Position numbers and translations under genes: made by a program. Below the pieces are notes generated by a model. It saw nothing but the letters and a program-made list of their open reading frames with translations, made no database searches and had not been told where the DNA came from. This document shows positions 16,895-24,465 of a DNA stretch of 26,493 bases, in pieces (position 1 is the stretch's first letter; each line of letters starts with the position of its first letter). The stretch is from positions 1 to 26,493 of the forward strand of contig DGMY01000004.1 in NCBI GenBank assembly GCA_002388665.1, read 5' to 3'. The stretch is from Opitutia bacterium UBA4506 (lineage in GTDB: Bacteria; Verrucomicrobiota; Verrucomicrobiia; Opitutales; Puniceicoccaceae).

Positions 16895-17611
16895 TCAGAA
16901 GCCGGCCGAGTAGACACCGTAGAGGAGCCCGCCAATGCACCCTCCGACAAGTGGAGCGACGATGGGGATCCACGCGTACTTCCAATCACTTCCGCCCTTG
17001 GCGCGAATTGGCAGGATCGCATGCATCAACCGCGGCCCTAGATCTCGTGCCGGATTGATGGCGTATCCAGTCGGCCCGCCCAAAGACATTCCGATCCCGA
17101 AGACCAAAAGCCCGACCAGGGCGGGGCCCGCAGGATTATCGACATGATTTCCAGGTGCAAAGATAGCGAGAACCCCGAAAACCAGAACCATTGTTCCGAT
17201 CAGTTCGGTAATAAAATTATTCCGAGTGTGCCGAACTTCCGGGCTGGTGGCAAAGGTGGCGAAAATGGTGCCAGCGTCATCCGTTGCCTGATACTGGGAA
17301 CCGTAAGTCATGTAGACCAACCAACTCCCAACCATCGCTCCCGCCAACTGCGCCAAGAGATATCCCGGGACCAAAGCCCACGAAAAAGTTCCGGTAAAGG
17401 CGTACGCAACGGTGACAGCCGGGTTGATGTGCCCCCCGCTAACATGACCGGCGGCGTAGACCCCGATCGCAACGGCCACTCCCCAGCCGGCTGTTATCAT
17501 GAAATTGCCGGAGTCCTTTCCTTTCGACTTACTCAGCAATGCATTCGCGACAACTCCATCACCAAACAAAATAAGCAACAGAGTTCCAACAAACTCGGCG
17601 AGGTAGGGCAT
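16895..17611 (-). CDS. glpF: Glycerol uptake facilitator (aquaglyceroporin)
   Basis: A 238-residue MIP-family channel with six hydrophobic transmembrane segments and two half-membrane NPA loops: GGHINPAVT with Asn63-Pro-Ala65, and GYAINPARDLGPR with Asn186-Pro-Ala188. The Asp directly after the Arg in the second loop (NPARD) marks the glycerol-conducting subgroup rather than water-only aquaporins. It admits glycerol across the inner membrane for GlpK. It is the first gene of the glp cluster, so the control sites should lie in the 283 bases upstream, where several inverted repeats occur. No Shine-Dalgarno motif precedes the ATG. Confidence 0.95.
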   Translation of the reverse strand: MPYLAEFVGTLLLILFGDGVVANALLSKSKGKDSGNFMITAGWGVAVAIGVYAAGHVSGGHINPAVTVAYAFTGTFSWALVPGYLLAQLAGAMVGSWLVYMTYGSQYQATDDAGTIFATFATSPEVRHTRNNFITELIGTMVLVFGVLAIFAPGNHVDNPAGPALVGLLVFGIGMSLGGPTGYAINPARDLGPRLMHAILPIRAKGGSDWKYAWIPIVAPLVGGCIGGLLYGVYSAGF

Positions 17612-17618
17612 GAATCAA

Positions 17619-17646
17619 ATCATATACAGACCCTCGAATTGGGCAA
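17619..17646 (-). promoter_or_regulatory. Candidate glpF promoter close to the start codon
   Basis: On the minus strand TTGCCC (17641-17646) and TATGAT (17619-17624) are 16 bases apart. The -10 ends only seven bases before the glpF ATG, so a transcript from here would start at or almost at the start codon. This is either a leaderless message or a chance match. Confidence 0.3.
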
Positions 17647-17657
17647 TCCCCAGAGGG

Positions 17658-17691
17658 CGATTTATTCCGATAAATTCGGGTAAAACTACCC
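17658..17691. promoter_or_regulatory. Two adjoining inverted repeats upstream of glpF (operator candidates)
   Basis: An imperfect AT-rich dyad with half-sites CGATTTAT and ATAAATTCG spans 17658-17678. Directly beside it GGGTA-AAAC-TACCC (17678-17691) is a perfect five-base inverted repeat. They lie 47-80 bases upstream of the glpF start and just upstream of the candidate promoter. Regulator binding is inferred. Confidence 0.4.
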
Positions 17692-17706
17692 TGCACACTG
17701 CCTCGC

Positions 17707-17739
17707 TGAATGAAACAAAGTGCGCACTCCCTTCATTCA
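17707..17739. promoter_or_regulatory. Nested palindrome upstream of glpF (operator candidate)
   Basis: TGAATGAA (17707-17714) and TTCATTCA (17732-17739) form a perfect eight-base inverted repeat. It is centred on the ten-base palindrome AGTGCGCACT (17719-17728), with spacers of four and three bases. A TATAGT hexamer on the minus strand (17739-17744) overlaps its edge by one base. The pattern suits a dimeric repressor or activator site. No regulator gene lies nearby. Confidence 0.45.
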
Positions 17740-17894
17740 CTATACCGGACCGATGCGTTGCCCATGCCTTCAACCCGAGCACGCTCAATCGGAACCACAC
17801 ACGAACTCCTTTCCTTCCCGGCACGTCAATGCAACCGGCAACAATCATCGCCGCACCACCTGACCGCAACTGCGATCAATCCGGCGAACCGACC

Positions 17895-18842
17895 CTAATA
17901 CCCCTTCACCTGAAACAGGCTGGTCACACTCGAGTTACCGTGAATCCGCTTGATCGCTTCCGCAAGGAGAGGAGATACAGTGAGCACGTGAATCGGAAGG
18001 TCTCTTGGATCTACCTTTACAGTATCGGTAGTAATCAGCTTGTCGATGTAGCCCAGACGCAGCCGCTCGTAGCCAATCTCGTTGATCGTACCGTGACTCA
18101 CCGCAGCCATAACCCTTCGGGCGCCCGATTCTTTCAGCAACTTCGCCGCAGCAGTCAGCGTTCCCGCCGTCTCAGTCATATCATCTACGATCAAAATATC
18201 ACAGCCCTCGACCTCGCCGACAATATTGAAGGCTTCAACTGTCTCAGCATTCATACGACGCTTCGCGCAAAAGCCCAGTGGGCAACCGAGAAGATCGGCA
18301 TAAGCCGCAGCCATCTTCATACCTCCGACGTCAGGAGAGAAGACAGTCAGATTTTCTGTATCCATACTACGGAGATAGTCATAGACGACAGGGGAAGCGT
18401 ACAGATGATCAACGGGGATATCAAAAAACCCTTGAATCTGCTGGGCGTGAAGATCCATGGCCAAAACCCGGTTCGCACCGGAAGCCACGAGAAGGTTCGC
18501 AACTAGTTTGGAGGTGATCGGAACCCGCGGCTGATCTTTCCGGTCCTGACGAGCGTAGCCATAGAAAGGAATCACAGCTGTAATTCGTTTCGCCGAGGCA
18601 CGCCGGGCAGCATCAATCATGATCAAGAGCTCCATGATGTGATGATTCGCAGGGACAGAAGTGCTCTGCACAATGTAAACATCGTCTCCACGAATGTTCT
18701 CATTGTATTTAACAAACGTCTCACCATCCGGGAAACTGGTTACAGTGACTTCGCCGGCAGTAATGCCGAGGTAATCACAGATTTTTTTGACCAGCTCTGG
18801 ATTGGAGCTACCCGAAAATACTTTTAACTGGGTTTCTTTCAT
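17895..18842 (-). CDS. prs: Ribose-phosphate pyrophosphokinase (PRPP synthetase)
   Basis: A 315-residue class I PRPP synthetase, the same length as the E. coli enzyme. It makes 5-phosphoribosyl-1-pyrophosphate from ribose-5-phosphate and ATP for nucleotide, NAD, His and Trp synthesis. Visible blocks are KVFSGSSNPELV at the N-terminus, the ATP-site segment FYGYARQDRKDQPRVPIT, AMDLHAQQIQGFFDIPVDHL, the VFSPDVGGMK pyrophosphate loop and the PRPP loop ILIVDDMTETAGTL. The start lies only five bases behind the lpxD stop, so it is most likely read on the bamA-ompH-lpxD transcript. The 3' end is followed by the glpF control region. Confidence 0.97.
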   Translation of the reverse strand: MKETQLKVFSGSSNPELVKKICDYLGITAGEVTVTSFPDGETFVKYNENIRGDDVYIVQSTSVPANHHIMELLIMIDAARRASAKRITAVIPFYGYARQDRKDQPRVPITSKLVANLLVASGANRVLAMDLHAQQIQGFFDIPVDHLYASPVVYDYLRSMDTENLTVFSPDVGGMKMAAAYADLLGCPLGFCAKRRMNAETVEAFNIVGEVEGCDILIVDDMTETAGTLTAAAKLLKESGARRVMAAVSHGTINEIGYERLRLGYIDKLITTDTVKVDPRDLPIHVLTVSPLLAEAIKRIHGNSSVTSLFQVKGY

Positions 18843-18847
18843 TATTC

Positions 18848-19885
18848 TTAACGAATTCGGGTATTCTCTTCCAATTGCTGGAAGCGTGCAAAAAAATCAG
18901 GCAATCGTCGTTGCAAGGCCGAAATGCGCTGAAACATACGAAGCTCCACAGCAGGCGAACCCTGCACAACACTTCCTGGAGGAAGTGTTTTCGAAACTCC
19001 GCTCTGGCCACCAACTCGTGTCCCTTTTCCAACCGTAATGTGCCCAACGACACCAGACTGACCGCCGATCACCACGTAGTCTTCGAGTATGGCGCTTCCG
19101 CTGATACCGACCTGTGCGACAATCAAGCAACCCCGACCGATCCGGACGTTGTGACCGATCTGGACTAGATTATCGATTTTTGTGCCGCTGCCGATCCGCG
19201 TCTCACTAAAGCGAGCCCGGTCAATCGTTGTATTTGCACCAATTTCGACATCATCTTCGATGATCACTCTGCCGATCTGAGGGACCTTCTCATGTACCCC
19301 ATCCACCGTCTCATAGCCAAATCCGTCGGCACCGATGACGACGCCGGGATTGAGGAGAGACCGATCTCCTACTTCGCAAAAATCACCGAGAGAGACATGA
19401 GTCATGAGGCGACTGTCATCGCCGACTTTAGCATGGGCACCAAGGCTAACATGCGAAGTCAATACAGCCCTATGACCAATACGGGCGCCGGACGAAACCA
19501 AACAATAGGGACCAATGGATGCCGTTTCGGCCACAACCGCATCCCGGTCAATTACCGCTGTGGGATGGATCCCGGCGGGGGGACGAGGCCAAAACCTACG
19601 CTCCAGCACACCACAGAATTGTCCTAAAACAAGCGAGGGATTCGTTACTCGGACGTATATCTGACCCGCCCGAGGAGAGCCTTTAAAATTATTGGGGAGG
19701 AGAACGACCGAGGCCTTGGTCTCTGCAACCTCCTGAGTGTAGCGGGAATTCCCGAGAAAGGACAAATCGCCTGCCTCCGACTCCTTCAGGGTCGAGATTC
19801 CCACAATCTCGCCGTTCCAGTCCCCTTCCACACGGCATTCACCTATGCTTTCCAAGAACTCTGACAGGGGTAATGAGAATCTCAT
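18848..19885 (-). CDS. lpxD: UDP-3-O-acylglucosamine N-acyltransferase
   Basis: A 345-residue lipid A enzyme, similar in length to E. coli LpxD (341). It transfers a hydroxyacyl chain from ACP to the 2-amino group of UDP-3-O-acylglucosamine in the cytoplasm. The N-terminal uridine-binding domain (about 1-100) includes FLGNSRYTQEV. A left-handed beta helix follows, built of hexapeptide repeats such as IGPYCLVSSGARIGHRAV and VEIGANTTIDRA. The likely catalytic His245 is in NLVQIGHNVRIG. I chose the ATG at 19885; a TTG at 19903 would add six residues that the family lacks. A 217-base gap with a large hairpin separates it from ompH upstream, while prs follows after five bases. Confidence 0.95.
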   Translation of the reverse strand: MRFSLPLSEFLESIGECRVEGDWNGEIVGISTLKESEAGDLSFLGNSRYTQEVAETKASVVLLPNNFKGSPRAGQIYVRVTNPSLVLGQFCGVLERRFWPRPPAGIHPTAVIDRDAVVAETASIGPYCLVSSGARIGHRAVLTSHVSLGAHAKVGDDSRLMTHVSLGDFCEVGDRSLLNPGVVIGADGFGYETVDGVHEKVPQIGRVIIEDDVEIGANTTIDRARFSETRIGSGTKIDNLVQIGHNVRIGRGCLIVAQVGISGSAILEDYVVIGGQSGVVGHITVGKGTRVGGQSGVSKTLPPGSVVQGSPAVELRMFQRISALQRRLPDFFARFQQLEENTRIR

Positions 19886-19986
19886 GAGAAAAAAATCAGC
19901 CAATCAAAACCAAGGCGAATGAAGAACATAGCGAAATATCTACGGTCATTCCAAACGGTAAACTCATCCGGTCACTAAACGACGAA

Positions 19987-20041
19987 GGGCCAGACTTGGT
20001 CGCCCTGCGGAAATCTCCGCAAGGCGACGAAAGGCTGGCCC
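19987..20041. other. Three-tier stem-loop between ompH and lpxD
   Basis: Three nested perfect stems: GGGCCAG (19987-19993) with CTGGCCC (20035-20041), GTCGCC (19999-20004) with GGCGAC (20023-20028), and TGCGGA (20006-20011) with TCCGCA (20016-20021). The outer pair is separated by a symmetrical 5/6-base internal loop, and the apical loop is four bases. It lies 62 bases beyond the ompH stop and about 100 bases before the lpxD start. No U-run follows on the minus strand, so a simple terminator is not the obvious reading; attenuation, mRNA processing or a small RNA are alternatives. Confidence 0.6.
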
Positions 20042-20102
20042 GCGCGGAAGAATCGGAAGTCCAATCCTTCATCACCGTTCTTAGAGACAGTCCGAAAATC
20101 GA

Positions 20103-20660
20103 TTAGTTCGATTTAGCGGACTGCAACTGAGCGAGAACTTCGTCCGAAATTTCGAGTGCATTGTCGAAGAAGAGAACAATCTGATTCTGGTTGCTCAGAA
20201 CCAAGGAGATCCCCTTCTCTTCTGCTACCGCAGCGGTTGCGCCGCGCACATCGTCGAGAACCATGGAAAGCATGTTTTGCTCGCGTTGAGCGATGGTGCG
20301 CTGTGCTTCGGCACGCATGCGCTGAAATTCAATCGCTTGCTTTTCGAGAGTTCCTTGAAGAGTAGCCGCCTCTTTACGAGCAGCCATTTGAGATTCTTCG
20401 CTACTGGTGGGGTTGTTGATCCGGTCGGTAACCACTTGGATCTCTGAACGGAGCGAGTTGATCGAATCCACCATCGGGCGTAGTTCGGCGTCGGCTCGTT
20501 CTTGCTGAGCTTTGAGCTCTTCTTGTGCTTGCTTGAACTGGTCGTACTCCTTGAGGACGAGGTCAAGATCCACGATAGCAACCTTGGGTGCGTCCTGCGC
20601 ACTGAGTGAAAATGCACCGAATACGATAGCGGCGATTAGAAGGAATTGTTTTTTGATCAT
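20103..20660 (-). CDS. OmpH/Skp-family periplasmic chaperone
   Basis: A 185-residue OmpH/Skp-family protein. Residues 1 to about 22 form a signal peptide (MIKKQFLLIAAIVFGAFSLSAQ) that likely ends after the Ala-Gln. The mature part begins with the family strand KVAIVDLDLVLKEYDQFK. A long, highly charged coiled-coil region follows (about 45-130, rich in Gln, Glu, Ala and Lys), then a C-terminal return strand ISLVLSNQNQIVLFFDNALEISDEVL. This is the jellyfish-tentacle architecture of Skp, which escorts unfolded outer-membrane proteins to the BAM complex. Its place directly after bamA and before lpxD is the arrangement seen in many diderms. Sequence identity to Skp proper cannot be judged here. 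Confidence 0.9.
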   Translation of the reverse strand: MIKKQFLLIAAIVFGAFSLSAQDAPKVAIVDLDLVLKEYDQFKQAQEELKAQQERADAELRPMVDSINSLRSEIQVVTDRINNPTSSEESQMAARKEAATLQGTLEKQAIEFQRMRAEAQRTIAQREQNMLSMVLDDVRGATAAVAEEKGISLVLSNQNQIVLFFDNALEISDEVLAQLQSAKSN

Positions 20661-20727
20661 GACAATAGGTGTTAGGTGTTAGATTGGAGTTTAGCTGATG
20701 AAAAAATGAGAAGAGGATAATACGGTA

Positions 20728-23073
20728 TCAGAAGCGGGTTCCGAATGAAAAATTAAACTGCATCCCGTCGTCGTTCGTCGGGCTGGAAGTAATCGGAAAG
20801 CCGAAATCCAACCGGAGGGGAGCACCGAGGATGAAAACCCGGAAACCAAAGCCCCAGTCATCATTGTACCCTGCAGTACTGAAATCCCAATCTTCCGAAT
20901 TCACGTAGCCCCAATCGTAGAAGAGAACAATCTCGAGCGGGTCCGCCAATTGGACCATGTACTCGAAGGATAGGTAACCGTACGAGTTACCCCCGATGGG
21001 CTCACCGGTATCGTCAACTGGGCCGACGTCGCGATAGCCGAACCCGCGCAGGGTATTCGGTCCACCGAGGAAGAACCGGTCAAAGAAGGGAACATCACTG
21101 TCGCCATAAGGAACGATTGTTCCAACCCGACCAAAAATCGCGATCCCCTGATTGAGGGTCTCAAAAGTAGGGATGAACTGAGAGCCCCACAGTTGATTCT
21201 TCCAATAATCCACATCTCCCCCGAAAGGACCACCGGCGACCTGGGTATTTACCTCAACTCGATTCCCGCGGCGGGTAATGACCAAACGATCCCGGGTATC
21301 CCGGGTCAGCGTCACCCCTACCTTGGAGATCAGCTTCTCGCCCTCTTCGTCTTTAATTTGGCTGGAGGCATCATCGGATACATCAAAAATGTCCACATTT
21401 TCCAGAGTGTAGCTCAACCGACCCTCCACGAGCTCGAAGAGACGCTTGCGCAAGTAGACCTCAAAACCGGTCCGCAACTCGTTGTACTCCGAACTATTAT
21501 AATCGGTTTCCCGACGGAAAATCTCGAATCCGAGCGCCAACTGCTGCTCGAAGAGCCACGGCTCTTCGAAAGCGATGACAATCTCGTTACTCTCGGAACC
21601 GATCTGGAATCGAACGCGGAACTTTTGACCGTCCCCTTGAAAGTACGAACGCCAGTTAAAGATATCAAAGTTACCCTGACTGATTTCTGCGAAGAACACG
21701 GCCTTTTCCAAGGAGCTGAATCCAGCACCAAAGGTCAGGTTACCGGTACGCCCTTCTTGAACAGAAATGCTCAGATCCTTTTTCCCGGGAACGTTGGTTG
21801 ATTCCGGACGAAGGTTCACCGAATCGAAATATCGGGTATTCTCCAGACGCAGCTGACTGTTACGCATACGCTTCAGGTCAAACGTGTCTCCCGGTGCCAG
21901 TGCCAACTCCCGAATGATGACGATACTCTTGGTCTTCGTATTCCCCTGGAGATTGATCGACTCGACATCAAACTTCTGACTCTCGGCAACTTGGTACACC
22001 AGATCAATGGCTCCCGTCTCAATATTGGGTGTGCGCAAGGCGCGGACGTAGGTTTCAAGATACCCATCCGCCCCGTAGAAAAGACGAATTTCTTCGCTCG
22101 CCTTGGCGACTTTGGACGGTGAAAACACATCACCCGGTTCCAGATCCGTCTCCTCCAGAATTACCTCATCACTAAACAGTGTGTTCCCGGTGACAGCGAC
22201 CGTTCCCACCGAATACTGCTTACCGAGATCCACATCAATCTCGATATCGACCACCGACTCTTCCGGGTAGCTGATTTGAATCGCAGACTCTGGGATTTTA
22301 ACGTCGAGGTACCCCTGGTCACGAATGTAGGCGAGCAAGTTCTGGCGATCATCGACAAGCAAATCCGGGTCGAAGCGACCGGAGCCTGTGAGCCAAGAGG
22401 TGAAGAAACTCCACTCCTTGAGCTGCATCACGCTTTGCAATTTCGAAGGTTTGAGTTCGCCGATTCCCGTAAATTTGATCTCACCAACGTGGATTTTATC
22501 TCCTTCCTGAACGATAAAGGTAACGTCGATCAGTCCGGTCGTATCGTCACTGACATACTCGTATTCGACATCGACGTTCGAGTACCCCTTTTTCAGGTAA
22601 AGCGCGTAAATGGTATCCTCATCCGACTTTGCATTGTACTCGTCGAAGAAGTCTCCGACCGAGATGGAAGTCTCTTTGAGGAGGCGTTTATCGGAGATCT
22701 TATCGTTGCCGACAAAACGAATCGTCGAAATACGGTACTTCGGCTTCACCCGAAAGGTCACAATGACCTCGTCATTGCCGACCTCATCCACATCGGCAGC
22801 GATGAACTCAAAAAAACCGGTGCGGTACAGGGAGCGAATGGAGCGGTCGACAGCAGGCTGCTCGAAGAGTGTGCCACGCTGAACCTGAATGTTACCCCGG
22901 ATCAGAGCTTCGCTGACAGAAGGAAAACCGTCGTAGCGTACCCGGACCTCCCGGACAGTAGTCGGCGTCACCTGGGCCTGCCCAAAGAGCGCCGGAGAGA
23001 TTCCGAGACCCGACAGGAGAATGAGCGCCGGTAGAAAAGAAGTGAGGAGCGAACGCATGGAAAACGGCGACAT
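20728..23073 (-). CDS. bamA: Outer membrane protein assembly factor BamA
   Basis: A 781-residue Omp85-family protein, the core of the machine that inserts beta-barrel proteins into the outer membrane. A signal peptide (hydrophobic stretch LLTSFLPALILLSGLGI, cleaved near FGQAQ) is followed by about five POTRA domains (roughly 40-415), visible as repeated blocks such as VREVRVRYDGFPSV, ISTIRFVGNDKISDKRLL and VGTVAVTGNTLFSDEVI. The C-terminal barrel (about 435-781) contains the Omp85 L6-loop motif in GGPNTLRGFGYRD. It ends in a beta signal whose last residue is Phe (FNFSFGTRF). I chose the ATG at 23073: a GTG at 23091 lies upstream without support, and the ATG at 23058 would also leave a valid signal peptide. 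The weak AAGG at about 23085 fits 23073. Confidence 0.95.
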   Translation of the reverse strand: MSPFSMRSLLTSFLPALILLSGLGISPALFGQAQVTPTTVREVRVRYDGFPSVSEALIRGNIQVQRGTLFEQPAVDRSIRSLYRTGFFEFIAADVDEVGNDEVIVTFRVKPKYRISTIRFVGNDKISDKRLLKETSISVGDFFDEYNAKSDEDTIYALYLKKGYSNVDVEYEYVSDDTTGLIDVTFIVQEGDKIHVGEIKFTGIGELKPSKLQSVMQLKEWSFFTSWLTGSGRFDPDLLVDDRQNLLAYIRDQGYLDVKIPESAIQISYPEESVVDIEIDVDLGKQYSVGTVAVTGNTLFSDEVILEETDLEPGDVFSPSKVAKASEEIRLFYGADGYLETYVRALRTPNIETGAIDLVYQVAESQKFDVESINLQGNTKTKSIVIIRELALAPGDTFDLKRMRNSQLRLENTRYFDSVNLRPESTNVPGKKDLSISVQEGRTGNLTFGAGFSSLEKAVFFAEISQGNFDIFNWRSYFQGDGQKFRVRFQIGSESNEIVIAFEEPWLFEQQLALGFEIFRRETDYNSSEYNELRTGFEVYLRKRLFELVEGRLSYTLENVDIFDVSDDASSQIKDEEGEKLISKVGVTLTRDTRDRLVITRRGNRVEVNTQVAGGPFGGDVDYWKNQLWGSQFIPTFETLNQGIAIFGRVGTIVPYGDSDVPFFDRFFLGGPNTLRGFGYRDVGPVDDTGEPIGGNSYGYLSFEYMVQLADPLEIVLFYDWGYVNSEDWDFSTAGYNDDWGFGFRVFILGAPLRLDFGFPITSSPTNDDGMQFNFSFGTRF

Positions 23074-23117
23074 TGACGAACAGCCTTGCACGAATCAACT
23101 CAATCCAAGCCCAGCGG

Positions 23118-23151
23118 CCCATTTCTTTGCCTCAGACGCAAATAAAATGGG
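23118..23151. other. Stem-loop in the bamA leader / downstream of the oxoamine synthase gene
   Basis: CCCATTT (23118-23124) pairs with AAATGGG (23145-23151), and TTTGC (23126-23130) pairs with GCAAA (23138-23142), around a seven-base loop. It lies 45 bases upstream of the bamA start and 58 bases beyond the stop of the upstream gene. A second small hairpin, GATCG-GCCT-CGATC, lies at 23165-23178. Either could end the upstream message or structure the bamA leader. Confidence 0.45.
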
Positions 23152-23208
23152 AAAACTACCCGCAGATCGGCCTCGATCGAAGATTTGAGAGTTCGACATC
23201 GTTAAAAA

Positions 23209-24408
23209 TTAGAGACTACGGGCGGCGTAAGCGAGGGCTTCGCCGACCTTATCCAGATCATCATCAGTGTGACGGGCCGAAATCGCTGTTCGCACCAAGT
23301 CCTTTCCGGGAGGCACCCCAGGAGCAACGGAGATCACAGTAAAGACGCCCTTGGCCAAAAGATCCTTCCAGAACGAGTACACCCGCTCCTTCGATCCCAA
23401 CACAATCGGCATCGCCGGGGTTTCACTGCCCCAACAATCCAGACCGAGGCTCTCCACCATTTGCTTATAACGGCGGGTATTGTGCCACAAACGCTCCAGG
23501 TGCTCCGGCTCTTCCTTCAATATTCTCAAGGACGCCAACGCACAAGCCGCTTGCGAGGGTGAAATCGCTGCGCTGAAAATCGTCTGCTTGGAGTGAGTCC
23601 GCAGATAATCGATCATCTCTCTCGAGCTGGCGACGTAGCCGCCGGTGCTGGAAAGAGCTTTTGAAAAACTTCCGGAGATGACATCCACCTCGGACTGCAG
23701 CCCGAAGTGTGCGGCGGTCCCCCGCCCTCCAGGCCCCATCACCCCGAAGCCATGCGCATCATCCATGACCGAGAACATGTCGTTCTCACGGGCCACATCC
23801 ATCAACTCCGGCATTCTCGCGACGTGTCCTTCCATCGAGTATACACCCTCAAAGAGGAGTAATTTCGCACGGTCTGGGTCCTCGTGAACGAGAACATCCC
23901 GCAGGTCGTCGGGATTGTTGTGAATAAAACGCTCAGCCGAGGCACCGCTCAGGTGAATTCCCGACCAGAGGGATGAGTGAACGTTCTTGTCGACAACGAT
24001 CAGGTCCCCGCGTTCGGCAAACGAGGCCACTGCCGACATACAGGAAAGATAGCCCGCTGCGTGAATGTGGCAGGCTTCCTTGCCGATGTAGTCTGCCAAT
24101 TCCTCTTCCAACTCAGTGTGGTATGATCGGCTACCATTGGCCAAGCGTGCTCCTGTAGTGCTCGCACCCCACTTCTCCATGGCCGCCTTACCCGCCTCGA
24201 TGACTTTTGGATGATTCCCCAAGCCGAGGTAGTCGTTGCTCGAAAGCATGATGTAGGACTTGCCGTCGCGCCAAACCTGCGTGCCTTCCTGCCGATCAAA
24301 CGTATAGTAATACGGAGCATACTTCAGGCGAAGTTTGGTGACAGAATCGTCCTGGCAACGCCGGGCAATCCGGCTTTTTGGGTTTCTTCGACTCGGGAAA
24401 ATGGCCAT
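23209..24408 (-). CDS. Alpha-oxoamine synthase family PLP enzyme (SPT/KBL/BioF-like)
   Basis: A 399-residue fold-type I PLP enzyme of the alpha-oxoamine synthase family, which condenses an amino acid with an acyl-CoA or acyl-ACP thioester. Visible motifs are MLSSNDYLGLGNHP, STTGARLANGSRSYHTELE, VDKNVHSSLWSG, MDDAHGFGVMGPGGRG and the Schiff-base Lys250 in ISGSFSKALSSTGGYV. The GSFSKA form and the following YLRTHSKQTIFSAAISP look more like serine palmitoyltransferase-type members than E. coli BioF or Kbl, but this is pattern memory, not an alignment. I chose the ATG at 24408; a TTG at 24465 would abut the pheA stop and add a low-complexity leader. It follows scpB-pheA on the same strand. Biotin or threonine-catabolism partners (bioA, bioD, tdh) are absent from the window. 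Confidence 0.85.
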   Translation of the reverse strand: MAIFPSRRNPKSRIARRCQDDSVTKLRLKYAPYYYTFDRQEGTQVWRDGKSYIMLSSNDYLGLGNHPKVIEAGKAAMEKWGASTTGARLANGSRSYHTELEEELADYIGKEACHIHAAGYLSCMSAVASFAERGDLIVVDKNVHSSLWSGIHLSGASAERFIHNNPDDLRDVLVHEDPDRAKLLLFEGVYSMEGHVARMPELMDVARENDMFSVMDDAHGFGVMGPGGRGTAAHFGLQSEVDVISGSFSKALSSTGGYVASSREMIDYLRTHSKQTIFSAAISPSQAACALASLRILKEEPEHLERLWHNTRRYKQMVESLGLDCWGSETPAMPIVLGSKERVYSFWKDLLAKGVFTVISVAPGVPPGKDLVRTAISARHTDDDLDKVGEALAYAARSL

Positions 24409-24465
24409 AATCTGGTATAATACGCTTGCTGTACTGGTAGATGCACTCTCCGGGGAGCGGGGCAA

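Noticed and set aside
17615..17869. Minus-strand open frame of 84 codons just upstream of glpF.
   Set aside because: It has no family resemblance and covers the palindrome-rich control region; more likely non-coding.
20668..20681. Tandem repeat GGTGTTA-GGTGTTA in the ompH leader.
   Set aside because: Two copies of seven bases can easily arise by chance or slippage; no sign of function.
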